From positions 1 to 43,803 of the forward strand of contig LVLI01000710.1 of assembly GCA_001687465.1 (NCBI GenBank): a stretch of 43,803 nucleotides of DNA, written 5' to 3'. The DNA comes from Halocafeteria seosinensis. Taxonomy: Eukaryota > Sar > Bigyra > Bicosoecida. Position numbers and translations under genes: made by a program. This document shows, in pieces, positions 1 through 10,157 of this stretch; within the stretch, counting starts at the first letter, position 1, and every line of letters starts with the position of its first letter. The notes below the pieces were generated by a model, which saw only the letters and a list, made by a program, of their open reading frames with translations, did no database searches and had not been told where the DNA came from.

Positions 1-264
1 GTTCAAAGTGCTGCCATTGCATTGCTATCCTTGTTTGGAAACAAGCAATTGTGGAAACTTCGGCTTCCTAGGCACTATAGTGGGCTAGATGCTTCGTACA
101 ATTTTAGAAACTTACCGCAGACCGACTACTTGGAGCGGAGGCTCCCGAACGAGAGTTATCTTGCACAAGTAGGAAACGTATTACTAATGGATGACCAAGA
201 AAAAACCACGCTTCAGTTAACTCGAGGAATATGCTCCTATTTACTGTGTGAAGAAACCGTATGA
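1..264 (+). CDS. 3' end of an unidentified gene, cut by the window edge
   Basis: The first forward frame is open from base 1 to a TGA at 262-264, giving about 87 residues with no ATG near the start. It is therefore either the last exon of a gene beginning outside the window or a chance open frame. The C-terminal part (LRLPRHYSGLDASYNF, later VGNVLLMDDQEKT) has ordinary protein composition with no low complexity. I do not recognise a family. It lies upstream of the chromodomain-like ORF with no sign of a link between them. Confidence 0.3.
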   Translation, partial: VQSAAIALLSLFGNKQLWKLRLPRHYSGLDASYNFRNLPQTDYLERRLPNESYLAQVGNVLLMDDQEKTTLQLTRGICSYLLCEETV

Positions 265-357
265 TGGGTTATAATTAAAACTTAATGCATGTGGCATTGT
301 GTGGGAGCAAATTAAAATCTGCTCGGGGACTGTAGCCGGCATACTACTTCCGAGGGA

Positions 358-675
358 TCACTCCACCAAGGAACCCATTTCTAAGTTCTGTCGTCGACGT
401 CGGAGTTCCGTTCTTTGGGTATCCACTTCGGTCACCGTACGGGGTAAAGGCAATAGATTAAGAGCATTGCGTCCCATGCCTCCTTTCCTTTTGGACCTGT
501 AACAGTGGAGTGCGGCTGAAATAAGTTGCTCAACCTTTCGTTCATATGCCTGTATAGCTTCAAACTCCAGGACATTCATCTCTCCTGATGAAAATCTCTG
601 CTGATCAATGTCGAGTTTGTGCGGCAGACTCCATCGGGCGCGCAGCCATTCGATGCCGTTGCAGACACTTTCCAA
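358..675 (-). CDS. hypothetical protein, possible last exon
   Basis: A minus-strand open frame of about 105 residues ends at TGA 358-360. It begins without an ATG, just downstream of a possible 3' splice site (CATCCAG followed by GTTGGAAAG), so it may be the terminal exon of a spliced gene whose first exon I could not place. The composition looks protein-like: a charged stretch with QAYERKVEQLISAAL, then a basic SKRKGGMG segment, then LRRRRQNLEMGSLVE at the end. I recognise no family. Forward-strand frames overlap it and are also open, so the strand is not certain. Confidence 0.3.
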   Translation of the reverse strand: MESVCNGIEWLRARWSLPHKLDIDQQRFSSGEMNVLEFEAIQAYERKVEQLISAALHCYRSKRKGGMGRNALNLLPLPRTVTEVDTQRTELRRRRQNLEMGSLVE

Positions 676-919
676 CCTGGATGTATCTTTCTATAATACG
701 GAGTTGTACGCCGCGAGCGAAAGACCCAGTGTGGTTATGCTGTCACAAAGACTGGCATGGTATCGCAGATTGAGGAGTATTCGGCACTTGTGGGCAGCGC
801 ATGGTTCGCATCGTTTCGCGTTAAATAGACGGGGACGGGGATTTAGTAGTCCACGGTATGCAGACTTGCTTTGGAGAAGATTCTGAACGTCAAAAAGCCA
901 TGATAATAATAATGAGACT

Positions 920-1380
920 ATGGCTGCTGGATTTATGTTCTACACGCTTCCGGTGAGGAGGATCGTGGAAGTTGACGTGGAGAACGACGAATGTCTTGTC
1001 GAATGGGTGGGACACCCGATCAGCGTAGACTTCACATGGCAGTCCGCGGAGGGCCTACAGTACGTCTGGACTTTGGGGTTGAAGGATTCGAGCAATACAT
1101 GCAGGAGTATAGGAGCAGGAAGGCCAAGCGACTTGTCCACTTCGACGAGGAGAACGATTTGTGCCTTGTAGAGTGGAAGGGAAACCTGAGCAGCGAAGAC
1201 TTCACTTGGCACGCGGCGGATGATCTACGGCTGGACTTTGGGGTTGTAGGGTTCGAGAAGCACATGCAGGACTTTAGGAGCAGAGCAACAACACCAGGAA
1301 CGGGAGAGACTGACGAGGTAACCGCAGAAGATGAAGGCCTGGTGGCGAATAGCGAGCCCACTCCGGAGAAGCGTGGTTAA
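920..1380 (+). pseudogene. tandem chromodomain-like ORF with a frame break
   Basis: Two chromodomain-like units lie in tandem. Unit 1 follows the ATG at 920 and reads VENDECLVEWVGH...DFTW. Unit 2 reads EENDLCLVEWKGN...DFTW, ending at TAA 1378-1380. Each is followed by a related tail (LDFGVEGFEQYMQEYRSR and LDFGVVGFEKHMQDFRSR). The DNA also repeats, with a period of about 170 bp. Unit 1 and its tail are in different frames: around 1061-1066 the sequence gains five bases, or lost one, relative to unit 2, so one continuous protein is impossible without an indel. Chromodomains usually bind methylated histone tails and occur in chromatin proteins and at the ends of Ty3/gypsy integrases. No integrase is visible here. 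This is a decayed duplicate, or a real gene with one sequence error. Confidence 0.5.
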
Positions 1381-1804
1381 ACGTGATCGGGATTCACATT
1401 GTATAATTGTCGTCATCGCTGTCTTCCTCGGAAGAATTGGCTCTGTCACGGCTCGAAGACATCTGATTACCACAATACTTTGCAACCTTGTAAATGCACA
1501 CTTAGTCGATACATGCGGTGGAGTACTCCGGGGACACCGCGCTTCAGGATAAAGGAAATGGTCCTAAACCCTTCCAGAGATGTCTCTACTGTATGGTAAT
1601 AATACTGTACAGTGCAATAATAATAAAACCCCCTCACTATAAGCCTAAGGTAATAGCATAGAAAATGATGTACCAGACAGAGAAATCATTTTCTATTGTA
1701 TCCACAATGGAGAATGTAACGTATGAGTCACCAGTAATGGGTGATTAATGAAATAGATCCCCCAACTACATTTCCACTTAGCCGGTAGACAATAAATAAT
1801 ACAC

Positions 1805-1824
1805 ACTACTACTACTACTACTAC
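1805..1824. repeat. (ACT)n microsatellite
   Basis: Six ACT units plus two bases lie in the non-coding stretch between the chromodomain-like ORF and the HNH gene. I see no gene in 1381-1966. Confidence 0.9.
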
Positions 1825-1966
1825 AATATGTATGAAATATGGTGGGCTGTGTTCTTTTCTAGGGAGCGAATACACGTAGGTAGTCGGTTACCGGGTACGT
1901 GTCAGCTGCTCGCCCGGTCGCGGTAACTGGGAGCTATAGCCTTCATTGTGATACTACCCTTGTGCA

Positions 1967-3256
1967 CTAGTTTCTCTCCTCTGCCGATCCTGATTTGCGC
2001 TGTAGAGCGTCCTTGAATTTCTTTGAAGTATCGTTTGGTTCCTCAGCCACGTCACCACCACTCGATGCTGAAGCAGCTGAACCTGAACGACCACTTGAAG
2101 ATATTACAGTTGCAATATCGTGGTAGTTGTCGAAAGGCCAGTCAGGGTACTCGGAGGGTAGAAGCAGCCAGAAGTCTTTACCATCTTTCTTGCCCACGTT
2201 TACTTTGCCGTCGACCACCTCCAACTCATGCTTGCGCTTCTGGAAAGCATATTTGGCATGATTCACGAGTACCCTCCGCCAAGGTTTACGCCCCGCCTTG
2301 AAAAAACTTAGCTCTTTCAAATGTAAATCGGGATTCGCCTCGCGGTCGGTTCTATTCATAACAACGCTGTAAAACGTATCACCTAGGAATTCCCACAAGA
2401 ACGTCAGTTGCTTCTTATCAAACATCTCTTCAACCCTCTTTGCAAGAATTAACGCGTTTTTCTCATTGTTAATATCATTCTTACGGAGTCCCATCCCGAG
2501 TAAGAACTTCGGAGCGCAAAAAGGGCTCAGGTGAGCGGCCCTCAGACTATGTAAGTCACCGGTTAACTGACAACAGACAGGATGTTCTCTTGCTTTCTTA
2601 CGTTTTGCACCACACCATCGTGTTTTCAGCTTCCCGAAATAATACTCCTCAACTTTATCGCGAAAATGTTTGTCTCGGTTGATTGTTTGCCCTGCCACGG
2701 ACCACGCGTCGCCGTCAGTAACACCTGCCAGCTGTTGCACCTTTTGGATTAAATTTTCTGGTAGTACAGACTCGTCTTTCTCGTCTACACAAATGTTGCT
2801 AATTAAACCAATCAGGTTTGACTGCAAATCGTCCAGTTCATAAGAGGCAAAATACGAGACAGTGGTTTTCCTGTTCGACCACCCCTTCATCTTCTCTCTT
2901 GCTTTCTTCTCTTCATTACCCAGGAACAAGCGTTTCAGTTTTCCTTGTCTGAAGTACTCTAGGGCCTCGGCATCTTCAGCCAAAAAGCAGGCCACAATGA
3001 GGCGTTTTCGCAGCGCTTCAAGGTTTGCCTCAGCCTCCTCGCGCGCATCACCCCTCGGCTGGTCAATGCACTTCCCTACATACTCTTCCAACCATTCTAC
3101 CCCCTGAATTCCACCAAACTCAAGGCATTCATCAATACGTGCATTAAGCTCGCCTTTCCTTCCCTCTTTAATGCGACAACGTCCAATGAAGTAGTTCTTG
3201 TTTTCCTGAAGCGCTACAACCAACTTTGGTAAAGGGACAGGTGTCTCAGCAGCCAT
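1967..3256 (-). CDS. HNH-nuclease-domain protein (HNH_2-like)
   Basis: A single-exon minus-strand gene of 429 residues. The start is the ATG at 3256-3254, in good context (AAAATGG). The N-terminal 220 residues are charged and helical with no recognised domain. Residues about 225-290 resemble the HNH_2 domain of bacterial and fungal nuclease-like proteins: a C-LTG motif (CCQLTGDLHS), then AAHLSPF with the first His, then NNEKNALIL supplying the Asn, then a VEEMFD-KKQLTF segment. In the usual family pattern the last block carries H-x-x-F-D. Here that His position is Glu, so metal binding may be altered. A WEFLGD...PWRRVLVNHA region follows, and the last 50 residues are Ser/Ala/Gly-rich. Such proteins are often uncharacterised and lineage-expanded in fungi; a host function is not known to me. 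The neighbourhood is gene-poor with chromodomain debris, which may hint at a mobile origin, but no terminal repeats were found. Confidence 0.65.
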   Translation of the reverse strand: MAAETPVPLPKLVVALQENKNYFIGRCRIKEGRKGELNARIDECLEFGGIQGVEWLEEYVGKCIDQPRGDAREEAEANLEALRKRLIVACFLAEDAEALEYFRQGKLKRLFLGNEEKKAREKMKGWSNRKTTVSYFASYELDDLQSNLIGLISNICVDEKDESVLPENLIQKVQQLAGVTDGDAWSVAGQTINRDKHFRDKVEEYYFGKLKTRWCGAKRKKAREHPVCCQLTGDLHSLRAAHLSPFCAPKFLLGMGLRKNDINNEKNALILAKRVEEMFDKKQLTFLWEFLGDTFYSVVMNRTDREANPDLHLKELSFFKAGRKPWRRVLVNHAKYAFQKRKHELEVVDGKVNVGKKDGKDFWLLLPSEYPDWPFDNYHDIATVISSSGRSGSAASASSGGDVAEEPNDTSKKFKDALQRKSGSAEERN

Positions 3257-4169
3257 TTTTGACACACGACTACCGTTACTATGTATAGTACAAGGAACGT
3301 CCTTTGTTTCTCTCCCTTGATTACTTCAACTCAGTCCATTTGAGAGTCAAAGTCAAACAAATCGAGAGAGACGACGGCTTCTGGGAGTGGCACTTCGGCC
3401 CGAAGACTCTCGAAGTTCGGTGTGTGTATTCAACTCCAACTTAGGGTTCCATGTTGGTTGTACGTCGAGGTTCCTGGATGAATCAGAATGATACGGTAGG
3501 TTTATCTCATTTACTAATAAAGGATAAATAGATACATGGATAGAACCACTGCTGTATGGCGGCCAACCAAGTGCAACAGCAGCCGGGAGGTCTGAAAATC
3601 TCCAAGAGAGTGCAAGACGACGTATGGGTGCATTCTACATCATCTATTTTTTTCATTTTTCTCTTTGGGGTATAGGTATAGGCATGTAAATTGCAGGTCA
3701 CATGCTAGGCCCCAGGTAAACTGACTTCATGCCATGCAGCTCTCACACTCTGTCTGTGTGTTTCTTAATGACTCTGTTTTATGTGCCCTGCAGCGAAAAG
3801 AAATTAAACCAATTTGTCACTGGGGCTATTCGTGGGACATTCAACGGATTCAGGACTTACTGGCTCATTGGCTTGATTCCTCAAGGACGGTGCGATATAC
3901 TGTAAAGGGAAGTTGATCACCCCCGCACGTAAACGACCGCGTAAGAAAGGGTGTATCATGATGATGTCGAAGTGCACCTGAGGCGATTGAGAATCTTTGA
4001 GCATGTTGCCCGCCATGGCAAAGAAGCCACTCGAGAAGAACTGAAGAAGACTACGGCTCCTACGCCACTTGAGCATGCTGCTGTGGAAGGAGGGTTTTAT
4101 GGATGCGACGGTGTCGTGTCTTATTGCCATGAGGTAATCGGAATATTAAGCCACCGATTTACTAAGTAA
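3257..4169. other. intergenic stretch without a supported gene
   Basis: Only short open frames on both strands, none with recognisable motifs or consistent splice structure. The forward frame at 3951-4169 is open for 72 codons but resembles no family. Confidence 0.5.
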
Positions 4170-4343
4170 GCGTGTGTATGGCTGTGGTGGAAGTTGGATG
4201 GGAAGACAATCCCCGGTATTCATCCGACCCCGCAGAAGAACCACTTGGAATATTTAGTGGCATGGAAAGGAGTATCACCGGCTAACTCGTCGTGGATTCA
4301 TGCTTGTAACATGAAGACTCGCTCTAGATGCGTACCGAATTGA
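4170..4343 (+). pseudogene. chromodomain-like fragment
   Basis: A short open frame, preceded by TAA 4167-4169 and ended by TGA 4341-4343, contains the chromodomain core pattern LEYLVAWKGVSPANSSW, matching Y-LV-WKG-----N-W of the family. There is no start codon and no partner domain. It is not obviously a copy of the tandem units at 920-1380. The most likely reading is a remnant, possibly of a Ty3/gypsy-type (chromovirus) integrase tail, since these end in a chromodomain; no integrase or reverse transcriptase remains nearby. Confidence 0.4.
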
Positions 4344-5230
4344 TTGATTATTCATTTCTTGGTAACCGACATTTACAAACCATTATATCGTGTGTGTGCT
4401 GTTTCGGTCTCTCCTCTTCGTCGTCGAATGACAACATCGTAACTGCCTCATCAGCGTTTACTGTATATCCATGATAAGAACGACTTCTCTCGGCAGAACC
4501 TCGCCCCTCCACAGAACACATAGGCAATATTAACTTCACACTTACATTCCACATGATTCTATACTTGATTATTCACCTTAACATTCCATATGTTTTGTAA
4601 TCCGCCCCACTGGATGCTTGTTTGTGCAATCATTCAGCCAAAGGTTCCTCTGCGTCTGGGTAGGGAGCGCTGCTTGTATGTCGCACCTGTAACAAACACG
4701 GGTGTAAAAGGTAGATTATAAGGCGTATAATATAAATAAGGAAAAAGTTGAATGAACGGATTGTCATACTTTCGTCTTTGTGACTAATCCCATTTCTCAG
4801 CGACGTCCCTGTGTGAAGTTTGGTATGAGGCCACGGTGCTTGGCCGGTCTACTGTCCCTAATACATGATATATTAACCATGAAAATAGAAGTATTTAAGT
4901 TTCTCCGTAGAACTCACATGCAGAACAAAACTTGATTTATTGAACCCAAACACAGTGCAATCGACTTGCACTTTAAGCCGAAAATGTTGTGTACCGGATT
5001 CTTGAAGGTCATCGATATACAGCATGTAGATCCCCTACAGGCAATGGGGCGGGCTAGTTTGCCCGTCTGCAGCGTTTTCTCCCCGCGTCGCTCGCGCCGA
5101 CGCCGGGCAAGCCGAAAAAGTCATGTACCGTCACAAAGCTTTATCATACGTCATACAGACAATGGTTGCACATGCACAGGGGTTGAGAGCGTAAACGTAG
5201 TCGGTAGGGTGTATAGCGTGTGTCTGAAAA
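4344..5230. other. intergenic stretch without a supported gene
   Basis: No open frame with recognisable motifs. The right part is upstream of the APE2 start codon and presumably holds its promoter, but I cannot point to a specific element. Confidence 0.45.
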
Positions 5231-7075
5231 ATGTCGCAACCGGAGGAAAGGTTTAGAATCTGCAGCTACAATGTTGCCTCGGTGCGTGCGAACACTCCTT
5301 GCCGTCCTTTGGGGCTATATGATACCGTGAGGACGTCGTGTGTACGACTCCGTTATACGTATGCTGGTTCCTGCAGCTAAGGACGGTGGCGAGCCAAGCG
5401 GACCATCACTATGGGAGTCTGGGCAAATGGCTGCAACATATTGGAGCCGATATTGCATGCTTCCAGGTGAGTGAGTTTGTACAAGGCAATGGTAACATTT
5501 AAGATACATGGGCTACAACTGAGAGAAAAATGGCACGGTTGCAGGAAATCAAGTTGACCGACAAGAATTTAGATAAAAGTCTAGCTCTTGCCGATGGATA
5601 TGAAACTTTCTGGGCACTCAGCAACACACGCAAAGGTACATGCGTCAACCGGGAAGTGTAGTTCTCACCAGCAACAACTCGTTTGCCACCACAGGTTATA
5701 GCGGTGTCGCTACATTCGTTCGAGACGGTAAATATTCTCCTATAGATGCCAAGAAGCAAATGTTTGGTAGGCGGGAACTCAGTGTTGGAAGGGCTGATCA
5801 CCCTCTGAAAGAGGCAGGTTGTGGATGTTACAATGTGCAGAGGAAGAGAGTTTTAACGAGGAAGGCCGCTGTCTTCTAACCGATCATGGAGAGTTCGCTG
5901 TATTTAATGTCTATGTTCCCAATGGTAAGATCAACGCTCAGACTACCACTCCGTCGGTACTGCTACTATGGCTACTACCTCGTGCAGCGGGAGAGCGACC
6001 AGCAAGAGAGAGGCTTCCATACAAACTGCGATTCTTGAGAGAATTACGCTCCAGAATGGACGAATATCTGTCGAAAGTTAGTCTTTCTTAGAATAAACTA
6101 AGTGTATTGCTGCCCTAATAAAGATGGGTAGTACCGATTTGTTTCCAGGGAAAACACGTGGTATTGGCGGGCGACCTTAACGTCGCACATTTGGAATATG
6201 ATGTCTCCCAGAGAATTCGCAGAGAGAATCCAGAATGGCACGGATACAGTGAAGATGAGATACGCTGGTTTGATGACCTGGTCGGATACGGTGGAGATAC
6301 TATTATTTCGTCGAAGCAATGGGTGGAGGGTAATCCCAACCCTTCAGAAACTAATGCGTTGGTTGATAATACCAATGGAAAGTTCGTAGACACGTATAGG
6401 GCTCAAAATAGAAGAAAAATTGAGGTGTTTACCTGCTGGGATCAACGACGGAATCATCGAGCTATCAATGACGGTAGGTGACTGAGTGTGAGTTGAAGAA
6501 CTCGCGATTGTGCGTCAAGCAACTGTATGGTATCTACAGGAGTTCGAATCGACTATATAATAACTAGCAAAGAGTTCTATAAGAAATACGTGTTGGAAAA
6601 TTCAGCAACAATTCATAATACTCCAGGCTCCTGGTCAGATCATGTCATGATCTCTGTGGACTGCCTTCCTCCTCCAGCTCCAGAAGAACATGCTCCCTGT
6701 GCTCTGTCAAGTAAACGCGACCCACGGTTCAAGCCAATGGGTCGAAGTCTCTTTAATTATTTTGGAGCATCTTCGAAGTCCAAATCACCGAAAACTGAAC
6801 CTTCTTCCAAAGAGTCACCCAGTTGCAACAGAGGTGCAGTGGGCACATCTGCTGCAACAGCAAGCACTGGAGCGCAAACAGCGTCCTTTTCCTCGAGCAC
6901 GAGGGAACCGTGTTCCACCCAGGTGAGTGGACCACTCTCTACTTTCTTGGCGTCAGCATCTAACGGCAGCACTGGGAAACGGCACCGGCACCACCAAGTA
7001 GAGGAATCAGTTGACTCTCCTGCGAGTCATGATCCCAGAAAGGAGCGGAAGTTGGATTCCACAGTCACTAAATGA
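5231..7075 (+). CDS. APE2-type AP endonuclease / exonuclease III family protein
   Basis: Eight exons give 445 residues: 5231-5281, 5377-5466, 5545-5635, 5695-5766, 5841-5924, 5988-6076, 6149-6473, 6540-7075. All introns are GT-AG (59-95 nt). The family cleaves DNA at abasic sites and removes 3' blocking groups in base-excision repair. Conserved motifs appear in order: SYNVASLR (metal-site Asn), CFQEIKLT (catalytic Glu), GYSGVATF, FNVYVPN (Tyr), AGDLNVAH near residue 167 (Asp and Asn), VRIDYI near 270 and WSDHV near 300 (final Asp-His). GYSGVATF and the GRCLLTDHG region resemble APE2 more than APE1. A PIP-box-like SLFNYF (337-342) could bind PCNA. The Ser/Thr-rich tail lacks the GRF zinc finger seen in many APE2 proteins. 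The fourth intron (5767-5840) is the least certain. It begins GTAGGC and its translation includes GCGCY, which resembles a conserved APE2 stretch; a one-base indel with no intron is the alternative. Confidence 0.88.
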
Positions 7076-7148
7076 CACATTTCAGTTCAATATTTTGTAT
7101 TGTTGTAGGCAACCATCTTTACTGAAAGCGAAGGACAACCCTAATACC

Positions 7149-8808
7149 ATGAGTGCTGCGTCGTCATCAAAAAAGGTCCTGTACGATGTTACGGTCTATG
7201 GAGCGACCGGATACACGGGGAGATTGATCGCATCGTATCTGGCCCAGCGCACGACGCCATCCAAGCGTCAGACGATTGCTCTAGCCGGGAGGTCCGTTTC
7301 CAAGCTAGAAGCACTACGAGTAAGTGAACTTTGACGCCCTGTGTGTCGTCCAAATTGACGGAGCATGGTACTTGAGCGAGCGCAGACTAAAGTGAATCGC
7401 CCGGATTTCGCCGTTGCGGCTGCTGATTTGGGGAATCAAGAGGATATTGATGCACTGGTAGCTCAGAGCAGGTGTGTGCATTGACGCTGAAGATACTTCC
7501 CATCTTCCTGTGAATTCTGGTGAGCGTCTGTCTCTGTCAGAGTGGTAATTGCGGCGGCTGGACCTTTTGCCGTATGTGGTGAACCCTTGGTGAGTGCTTG
7601 TGCCCGCAACGGAACCGATTACGTCGATATCACAGGTGAGAAAGATAGATACTGCCGCTCTAACGCACTCAATGAGATTGACTTTGTGGCCTTTTTTGGC
7701 TGGCAGGCGAGGCACCTTGGGTAGGACAAATGATCGAACGCTACGGGGAGACAGCTCGAAAAAGCGGAAGTATATTAGTCCCCATGGCAGGTTTCGATTC
7801 AGTGCCTTCCGATCTTTCCTGCTTTCTGGCAGTGAATCATGCAAAGAGTGCGTTGGGAACAGCGCCACATTCGGTTTGTTCACACTACGTCTTACGAGGT
7901 GGTGGTGCAAGTGGCGGCACGTTGCGCTCTATCTTCAATCTTACGAGGGACAACGAGATGCGCAAGCGCATACGTGACACTTTGTCTTTGTGTCGAAACG
8001 GTATGGTGTATGATCACTCCAAGGGAAGAATGCTCGAAGACAACGAGATCCAGTCCTCTGTGAAGAAGGTGTCCGATGCTGTCAAACCGGGATATTCTGG
8101 TGATGTTCAGGCGTATGTGGCTCCGTTCTTGATGGCTGGAGCGAATACGAGGGTAGTCCGTAGAAGCGTTGCTCTCTCGGCCATCTCGAACCAACGCTAT
8201 TCTCCATCGGACGTTCCCTTCTCCTATAGCGAAGTGATGCTTGCAAAATCATGGCTGCAATCGTGTGTCATCACGTTTGTTACTTACTTCGCTATGATGC
8301 TGTTTATGGTACCTGGTTTTAGCCGCTTAGGTTTCTGGCTGGCTCCCCCATCCGGAGATGTAAGTCTGTTGAGCAAATTATATACCACGCATCCATTGTG
8401 CACGTTGATTGTGTGATATGAACCTGTTTCCTGTTCACCCAGGGTCCTTCTGAAGAAAAGCGTGAACACGCAAAGTGGTCAGTGACGAGTGTCGCTCAGG
8501 CGGCGGCAGAGAAAAAGGTAAAGTTCTATCTATATACATGCTAAGAACATCGGCACCAGAGTGGATTATGATATGCACTACCATTGCAGGCTATCGTGAA
8601 TGTGACTTGTGGCATGGATGCCTACGACTTTACCGCCATAAGTATATCCGAGTGTGCCTTGCTTCTTGCTACAAACCGCGAACAACTTCCAGGAACGCGT
8701 TTATACGGAGGAAGTGGGTTTCTCACTCCAATGACGGCGTTCGGCGACCAATTAGTAAAAGCACTCGAAGAACATGCCGAATTGAAAATTTCAAGAAATA
8801 CCACTTAA
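7149..8808 (+). CDS. saccharopine dehydrogenase-like oxidoreductase
   Basis: Six exons (7149-7319, 7386-7471, 7541-7635, 7707-8359, 8443-8517, 8590-8808) encode 432 residues, close to the length of the SCCPDH family. The N-terminus has a Rossmann nucleotide-binding motif, VTVYGATGYTGRLIASYL, at about residues 14-31. Family blocks follow: VVIAAAGPFAVCGEPLV, NGTDYVDITGE across a splice junction, and PMAGFDSVPSDL. A hydrophobic segment (FVTYFAMMLFMVPGFSRLGFW) precedes the C-terminal part, as in membrane- or lipid-droplet-associated members. The protein ends with GGSGFLTPMTAFGDQLV. Homologues are predicted NAD(P)-dependent oxidoreductases of unclear substrate; true lysine-pathway activity should not be assumed. 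The ATG lies only 73 bp after the APE2 stop on the same strand, so the promoter must be very short or overlap the upstream 3' end. Confidence 0.88.
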
Positions 8809-9078
8809 GGAAACTAGGCGTGGCCGTGCATGCTAGTTGGTCGAATATCCAAGCACACGAGACCATCGTTCTTTGTCATAAATGATTTCCATGTATTATT
8901 CGTAGTTGTATGGTACTAATCGAAACGAAATTCAAAACCACAGATTTTGCGTATATTTGGGCCGGTAGGATTCCAACGTTGAAGTACGAGAATACCACTG
9001 TACGACCATGCTCCGAATCCATGAGGATTGTTGCGCTCTTTCTTTCCTTTTCCATTGCGACAGGAAGGGAGGTAGACG

Positions 9079-10157
9079 ATGAGTGCTGCAGCGCAAAGCA
9101 CCAGCAACGGTAGTTCTGCTTGTGGAGGGGTAGCGGGACATAAACGCCTTCGAGACAGCAGTCAGGGCAGCCACTCATCCAGCGTGGAATCGCATCAGCA
9201 CCGTCATAAAGAGTACGTGAGTGAACCACTCCTTTCCAACCCAAGAATAGATGGATGACTTGGTCGGCTAAGTGTCTGCAGGATTTATAAAGCTCTGAAG
9301 AGCGAAACTGATGGGTTCTTGCCGAAATGGTTTCGAGAGTATGTGACTTGGAAACAGGGGAGCACGTGGAATGCTTGAACTCTGGTTTGGTGGGGCCTGC
9401 AGGGAGAGGGACAAAGAAACATACGAATTGGAAGTACGGTTCCCCGATGTCGATAAGCGTATTTTCGAAACGGTATTGAACCAGCTACGACGGAACCCCG
9501 TAAGCATTAAGCCTGTGAACATTCTGGTTGGATTGCATTGCATGACAAAACAGTTGGTATCCAGCAGCACTGGTCAAGTCAATTTGTCACCGAATCAACT
9601 GATAAGTTCTTTAGCAAACGTAAGCGAGCCACGTTCGAGGAAGGCAAGGATCCCGTGATTATCACGAAGGAAAGAGTGTATGGAGCTGAGGACGTTCTGG
9701 TTCACTCCCTGGATCGCGTCGTCCGGTTTAGTTTGCAAAATGAACGAATGCAAAATCTCGATGGGGATGAAGGTGAGCCAAACCTCGTTCGTAAGAAGAC
9801 AAGATATACATTTGTTCACAAAGTAAGTACTAAACTGAGCGGCGACAAGGGCCGGAGAAGCATTCCTTTCCATCCACTTAGAATCCAGGATGAGATCAAG
9901 TATGAACTCACTCGAGTCGGAACCTCGGGCAGTTCTCAGCACGATGAGACAAATGGGGATTCTACACACGAAGTAAGTCCAGAAGTGGTTAAACCAAGCA
10001 GTTTGAGTTGTCGATCTCTTCCTTACATGGATGGATGCAGATAGAGTTGGAGTGGTGCGGTAAATATAAGAATTATGACGTCGAAATGTGCGTTCAGAAA
10101 CTGCTCTTCAAAGTGGCAGACATGCTTTTGATGATTCAAGACGTGGGGAGAAAGTGA
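9079..10157 (+). CDS. mRNA-capping RNA 5'-triphosphatase, Cet1-like beta subunit
   Basis: Six exons (9079-9212, 9282-9338, 9403-9499, 9565-9822, 9889-9972, 10041-10157) give 248 residues with phases consistent throughout. The enzyme removes the gamma phosphate from nascent mRNA 5' ends, the first capping step, in a metal-dependent triphosphate tunnel. Visible features are motif A, YELEVRF (about 70-76), with paired acidic residues; a basic strand KRKRATF followed by VIITKERV (127-134); YELTRV in exon 5; and the second glutamate box IELEW (211-215) with KNYDVEM after it. The first 45 residues are Ser/Gly/His-rich and probably disordered. Splice acceptors for exons 4 and 5 were chosen among adjacent AGs to keep frame. 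Fungi and many protists use this fold, while animals and plants use a cysteine phosphatase fold instead. Some other triphosphate-tunnel enzyme is the main alternative. Confidence 0.78.

Noticed and set aside
3951-4169. VYHDDVEV in a forward frame looks like the Y-x-D-D motif of reverse transcriptase
   Set aside because: Surrounding residues do not match any reverse transcriptase block and the frame is short; most likely chance.
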